Positions 5,696-9,135 of a stretch of 9,135 bases of DNA are shown here, one piece after another. The notes under the pieces were generated by a model. That model was not told where the DNA came from, did not search any database, and saw only the letters and a program-made list of their open reading frames with translations. This stretch comes from a bacterium (lineage in GTDB: Bacteria; SM23-31; JAUVVT01). Where the stretch lies: contig JAUWXV010000153.1 in the NCBI GenBank assembly GCA_030616165.1, positions 1 to 9,135 on the forward strand, written 5' to 3'. Made by a program: the position numbers and the translations under genes. Each line of letters begins with the position of its first letter. Within the stretch, counting starts at the first letter, position 1.

Positions 5696-8600
5696 ATGCA
5701 ATCAAAGTATTTCTCATTTATAATTACAAGTTTCATTTTGATAGCATTTTTTCAGATGCTTTCTTGTTCGAGAGAAAAATCATTGGAAATCAATTCCTTT
5801 CAAGAGATAAAAGAATATTTCGGTAATCCGCCAGCGGAATTTCGGAGTGTTCCGTTTTGGGTGTGGAATGATGAAGTAACAGAAGAGAAGATTGAGGAAC
5901 AGTTAACCGAATTACACTCTCAGGGAATTGGTGGTGTATTTATTCATGCACGCTATGGTTTAATCACGCCTTATCTTTCGGATAGATGGTTTTCTCTATA
6001 CCAATTTGCTTTTGACAAGTTAAAAGAGTTGGGGATGAAAATGTGGATTTACGATGAAGATGGTTATCCGAGCGGTTTTGCCGGTGGGTATGTCCACGCA
6101 GAAATGCCAGAAGCCCCCGGGAAAATATTGGTGTTTCGCCGCTACGATGTTCTCCCGGCAGATATAAAGGGTGAGGTATTAGTTGTTTTAAAAAAGGATG
6201 GTTCAGATTTCGTCGATATCACCAATCGGCTGGATGATGAAAAGTCAAAAAGTGGAGAGTATTATATCTATGAATTAATTGATAATCCTTCATCAAAGTC
6301 TGTCGATTTAATACTTGATGGTGTTACTGAAAAATTTTTAGAGATTACGGTAGAAAGGGGATATAAAAAATACTTTGAGCATGAGTTTGGAAAAATGATA
6401 CCGGGGATTTTTCAGGATGAAGCCAATATCCGACCTCGTGGCAGAAACTCTTTAAAATGGACACCGACTATGTTTTCGGAATTCCAAAAAAAATGGGGGT
6501 ATGATTTGAAACTCCATCTACCCTCTCTTTTTGAAGAAGTCGGTGATTGGAAAAAAATACGGCATAATTATTATTCCATTTTATTAGATATTTTTATTGA
6601 ACGTTGGGGCAAGGTATACTATCAGTATTGTGAGGAGAACAATTTAAAGTTTACCGGTCACTACTGGGAGCATTCTTGGCCCTCTCCCTCGAATGGTCCC
6701 GACAATATGGCGATGTATGCATGGGCTCAGATGCCCGGTATAGATATTCTCTTTAATGAGTATGGAGAAGACACCGGGGCACAATTCGGTAATGTCCGTT
6801 CTGTGAAGGAAGCAAGCAGTGTTGCCAATCAGATGGGCTTTTCACGCATATTAAGCGAAACGTATGGCGGGAGTGGATGGGGATTGCGGTTTGAGGATAT
6901 GAAACGCATAGGCGATTGGGAATATGCTTTGGGTGTTAATTTTATGAATGAACATCTTATTCATATGACGCTTAAAGGTAAACGAAAACAAGATTGGCCG
7001 CAGTCATTTATTCATAGTCCATATTGGAAATTTTACCGCACTTTAGCAGATTATTTCGGTCGCCTCTCTATGGTGCTTTCTTCGGGAGAAGAAATAAATA
7101 AGATTTTAGTCATTGAACCAACAACATCGGGCTGGATGTATTATTCTCCGACAAATCCGAATAAAAATATTCGATACCTCGGAGATGCGTTCCAGGAATT
7201 TATAACGAAATTGTCAAAACTTCAAGTCGGGTATGACCTCGGATGTGAGAACATAATCAAGGATATCGGAAAAATTGAAAATGGTAAATTTGTCGTGGGG
7301 GAAAGGGCTTATGAGATTCTTATTCTTCCTCCGGGTCTCGAAAACCTGGACTCTTCAATAGTTCCTCTGGTCGAAAAATACCTTCAGGAAGGTGGTAAAG
7401 TTATTTCATTTGTGGAGACACCGAAATATATCGATGGTTCAGAATCAGATAAAATCGGCTTACTTGCTTCAAAATACGGCGCAAATTGGCTGAAATTAGA
7501 CCAATTGAATGAGCAGGTCGCATCCGATTTACTTACTCCGGAAGACTTTCAAGTGTTAAATCCAGAAAACATCACCGGTATATTGTATCATCTCCGCCGG
7601 CAATTAGAGGATGGTGAGTTCTTGTTCCTGGTAAATACCAGCCTTGAAGAAAATGCTGCCGGCAGGGTAAAGGTCAAAGGGCAATCTGTTTTAGAATTAA
7701 ATGCATTGAATGGTGATATTGCTCCATATCCTGCAGCAATTGAAGGTGGTTCGGTAACTATAGACTTTGATTTGCCGCCGGTTGGCAGCCTATTATTATT
7801 TATTAGTCCATCCTCTTCAACGACTTCACCTATTCCAGAAGACACTACTCCAGGAACAATTCTTACACCAACCGGCAATTTGCAAATTCAGATGATATCA
7901 CCGAACACACTTACCCTCGATTATTGTGATATAAAACTTGATGGAAAAGTAGAAAAAGGTTTGTATTATAGTGCTGCGCAGTCAAGAATCTTTCAGCACC
8001 ACGGCTTGAAGAGAAATCCATGGTACCAGAGTTATCAATATAAGACAGATATTATCGATAAGGATAAATTCCCTGCAGATTCGGGGTTTGAAGCAACTTT
8101 TTCTTTCCAGATAGATGAGGGGGTAGATAAAGCCTCTCTTCAGGCAGTAGTGGAACAAACGAATATTTTCCAGGTCTCGGTTAATGGCAATTCAGTTGAA
8201 CCACGACCTGATGAATGGTGGTTGGATTACTCTTTCGGAATTTTTGACATAGGCAAGTATGTAGTCACTGGAACCAATCGGATTACATTACGGGTTTCTC
8301 CTTTCACTCTTCATGCTGAATTGGAGCGCATATATATCCTTGGTAACTTTGGTTTGAGTCCACAGGCGATAGGCTGGAAGATAGTGCCATCTTCACAAAT
8401 ATCTATCGGTGAATGGCATAAACAAGATATTCCCTTTTACTCTGACGGTGTAGCATACAGCAAAACATATAATCTATCATCTGTGGATAAGAAATATATT
8501 ATAAAATTAGGTGCATGGCTTGGAACTACTGTAGAGGTGCAGGTTAATAAAGAGCATGCTGGACTCATCGCATGGCCTCCATATAGTTTAGATATTTCAG

Positions 8601-8803
8601 ATAAGGTAAGGAATGGCGAAAATGAGATTTCAGTTATTGTTTATGGGTCATTGAAAAATTTACTGGGACCGCATCACAATCCAATCCGTGGTAGGACACC
8701 GCCTAATAGTTGGGATAGGGCTCCTGAAAGACAGCCAGGCGGAGAAAAATATGATTTTATAGGGTATGGCTTGTTCGAGGATTTCTCGGTGATTGAAAAG
8801 TAA
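5696..8803 (+). CDS. Large GH106-like glycoside hydrolase, putative alpha-L-rhamnosidase lipoprotein
   Basis: The 1035-residue product begins with a signal peptide (residues 4-23 hydrophobic) and MLSC with Cys24, a slightly non-standard lipobox. Residues 45-460 look like the GH106-type barrel: PFWVWNDE (53-60), IGGVFIHARYGLITPY (78-93), WIYDEDGYPSGFAGG (117-131), FQDEANIRP with Asp241-Glu242, SETYGGSGWG with Glu388, then a LIHMTLKGKRK and SPYW stretch. Glu242 and Glu388 are candidate catalytic or metal residues by position only. Residues 466-575 resemble a GATase-like domain (NKILVIEP, ILPPGLENLDS, YLQEGGKVISF). A beta-sandwich ends near 702, then a Ser/Thr/Pro-rich linker (703-727). The last 307 residues are two jelly-roll-like modules, the second GH2-like (WPPYSLDISDKV), duplicated in the upstream gene. 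GH106 enzymes remove terminal L-rhamnose, which fits the nearby rhaT. Membership is by motif recognition; another glycosidase activity is possible. Confidence 0.72.
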   Translation: MQSKYFSFIITSFILIAFFQMLSCSREKSLEINSFQEIKEYFGNPPAEFRSVPFWVWNDEVTEEKIEEQLTELHSQGIGGVFIHARYGLITPYLSDRWFSLYQFAFDKLKELGMKMWIYDEDGYPSGFAGGYVHAEMPEAPGKILVFRRYDVLPADIKGEVLVVLKKDGSDFVDITNRLDDEKSKSGEYYIYELIDNPSSKSVDLILDGVTEKFLEITVERGYKKYFEHEFGKMIPGIFQDEANIRPRGRNSLKWTPTMFSEFQKKWGYDLKLHLPSLFEEVGDWKKIRHNYYSILLDIFIERWGKVYYQYCEENNLKFTGHYWEHSWPSPSNGPDNMAMYAWAQMPGIDILFNEYGEDTGAQFGNVRSVKEASSVANQMGFSRILSETYGGSGWGLRFEDMKRIGDWEYALGVNFMNEHLIHMTLKGKRKQDWPQSFIHSPYWKFYRTLADYFGRLSMVLSSGEEINKILVIEPTTSGWMYYSPTNPNKNIRYLGDAFQEFITKLSKLQVGYDLGCENIIKDIGKIENGKFVVGERAYEILILPPGLENLDSSIVPLVEKYLQEGGKVISFVETPKYIDGSESDKIGLLASKYGANWLKLDQLNEQVASDLLTPEDFQVLNPENITGILYHLRRQLEDGEFLFLVNTSLEENAAGRVKVKGQSVLELNALNGDIAPYPAAIEGGSVTIDFDLPPVGSLLLFISPSSSTTSPIPEDTTPGTILTPTGNLQIQMISPNTLTLDYCDIKLDGKVEKGLYYSAAQSRIFQHHGLKRNPWYQSYQYKTDIIDKDKFPADSGFEATFSFQIDEGVDKASLQAVVEQTNIFQVSVNGNSVEPRPDEWWLDYSFGIFDIGKYVVTGTNRITLRVSPFTLHAELERIYILGNFGLSPQAIGWKIVPSSQISIGEWHKQDIPFYSDGVAYSKTYNLSSVDKKYIIKLGAWLGTTVEVQVNKEHAGLIAWPPYSLDISDKVRNGENEISVIVYGSLKNLLGPHHNPIRGRTPPNSWDRAPERQPGGEKYDFIGYGLFEDFSVIEK
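7880..8800 (+). repeat. Direct repeat copy 2: duplicated C-terminal module
   Basis: This stretch is homologous to 5-928 without indels, with about 49 amino-acid differences in 307. In this copy the module follows a low-complexity Ser/Thr/Pro linker encoded at about 7802-7876, the kind of boundary across which modules are exchanged. Confidence 0.9.
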
Positions 8804-8816
8804 TTACTGTAAATTT

Positions 8817-8842
8817 CAACCTTCCGACCAAAGCGAAGGTTG
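8817..8842 (+). terminator. Stem-loop after the GH106-like gene, weak terminator candidate
   Basis: CAACCTTC (8817-8824) pairs perfectly with GAAGGTTG (8835-8842) around a 10-base loop. No T-run follows (TCAGGCAC), so it is not a standard intrinsic terminator; it could protect the 3' end of the message. Confidence 0.3.
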
Positions 8843-8991
8843 TCAGGCACAGCAGATATGTTACATTTCAGATGGCAGAAGTTGCGATAAGCAAGAGGAA
8901 ATCTACTGAAATATATTTTCTGACCAAACGATTACATTATTGTCCGGTTTAACGCAACACTTTCAGATATGAATCAGTGGGCAATCGTATC

Positions 8992-9135
8992 TAATGCCTT
9001 ATTAAATAATAAATGACATATATTTTCCTGACATTTTTTAAAATGGAAAAGTAATAAACGAAATAAAATCAACTTTTACTTTAGAACAGAAGGACAGGAC
9101 AATGTCCTGTCCCTACAATATATTCAATTACAAAT
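8992..9135 (-). repeat. Inverted repeat arm, right copy (144 bp, reaches window edge)
   Basis: This is the reverse complement of 1135-1278 with six mismatches. It contains the REP palindrome GGACAGGACA/TGTCCTGTCC (9092-9112) and CTAC (9113-9116), which is the GTAG foot on the - strand. The window ends inside what would be the loop of a REP doublet, so the partner hairpin is expected just beyond the edge. Confidence 0.92.

Larger units (their letters stand above)
8804..9135. other. Downstream spacer ending in the inverted-repeat arm
   Basis: No gene is seen. A stem-loop lies 14 bp after the stop codon (8817-8842), a partial copy of the TGAAATATATTTCA palindrome is at 8907-8918, and 8992-9135 is the inverted copy of the rhaT leader element. 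Nothing is recognised in 8919-8991. Confidence 0.6.

Overview
The window is an AT-rich bacterial segment with strongly AT-rich spacers. All supported genes lie on the + strand and belong to glycan-degradation families. The combination of a sulfatase with a Tat/lipoprotein signal, a GH106-like giant lipoprotein, a RhaT-type sugar transporter and a URO-D-superfamily protein of the non-haem type recalls polysaccharide-degrading Planctomycetes/Lentisphaerae/Kiritimatiellota, Bacteroidota-like or uncultured candidate-phylum bacteria. This taxonomic reading is inference; nothing here fixes the phylum.

Layout. (1) 2-931 is the 3' end of a gene cut by the left edge. It encodes a 308-residue tail about 84% identical to the C-terminus of the last gene in the window. 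(2) 932-1288 is a spacer with two REP-like hairpins in head-to-head arrangement, followed by a tail that runs to 10 bp before the next gene. (3) 1289-2338 is a RhaT-family L-rhamnose/H+ symporter. (4) 2545-3714 is a URO-D superfamily protein that resembles corrinoid/zinc methyltransferases (MtaA/CmuA type) more than haem-pathway HemE. (5) 3948-5366 is a type I sulfatase reading frame interrupted once by an in-frame TAG at 4920-4922, where the family normally has Trp. (6) 5696-8803 is a 1035-residue putative lipoprotein glycoside hydrolase, related to GH106 alpha-L-rhamnosidases. (7) 8804-9135 is a spacer whose last 144 bp are an inverted copy (138/144 matches) of 1135-1278.

How the genes could work together (inference): the exported sulfatase and the GH106-like enzyme would desulfate and cleave a rhamnose-containing polysaccharide, and RhaT would import the freed rhamnose. 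The URO-D-like protein could act on a methyl group of the substrate or on one-carbon flow. No isomerase, kinase or aldolase for rhamnose, no SusC/D pair and no regulator is visible. Genes are separated by about 200-330 bp, so several transcription units are as likely as one operon.

Most notable items: the REPIN-like inverted repeat pair that flanks the whole cluster, the single amber codon that splits an otherwise intact sulfatase, and the duplicated C-terminal module of two neighbouring GH-like genes, whose homology stops at the stop codon.
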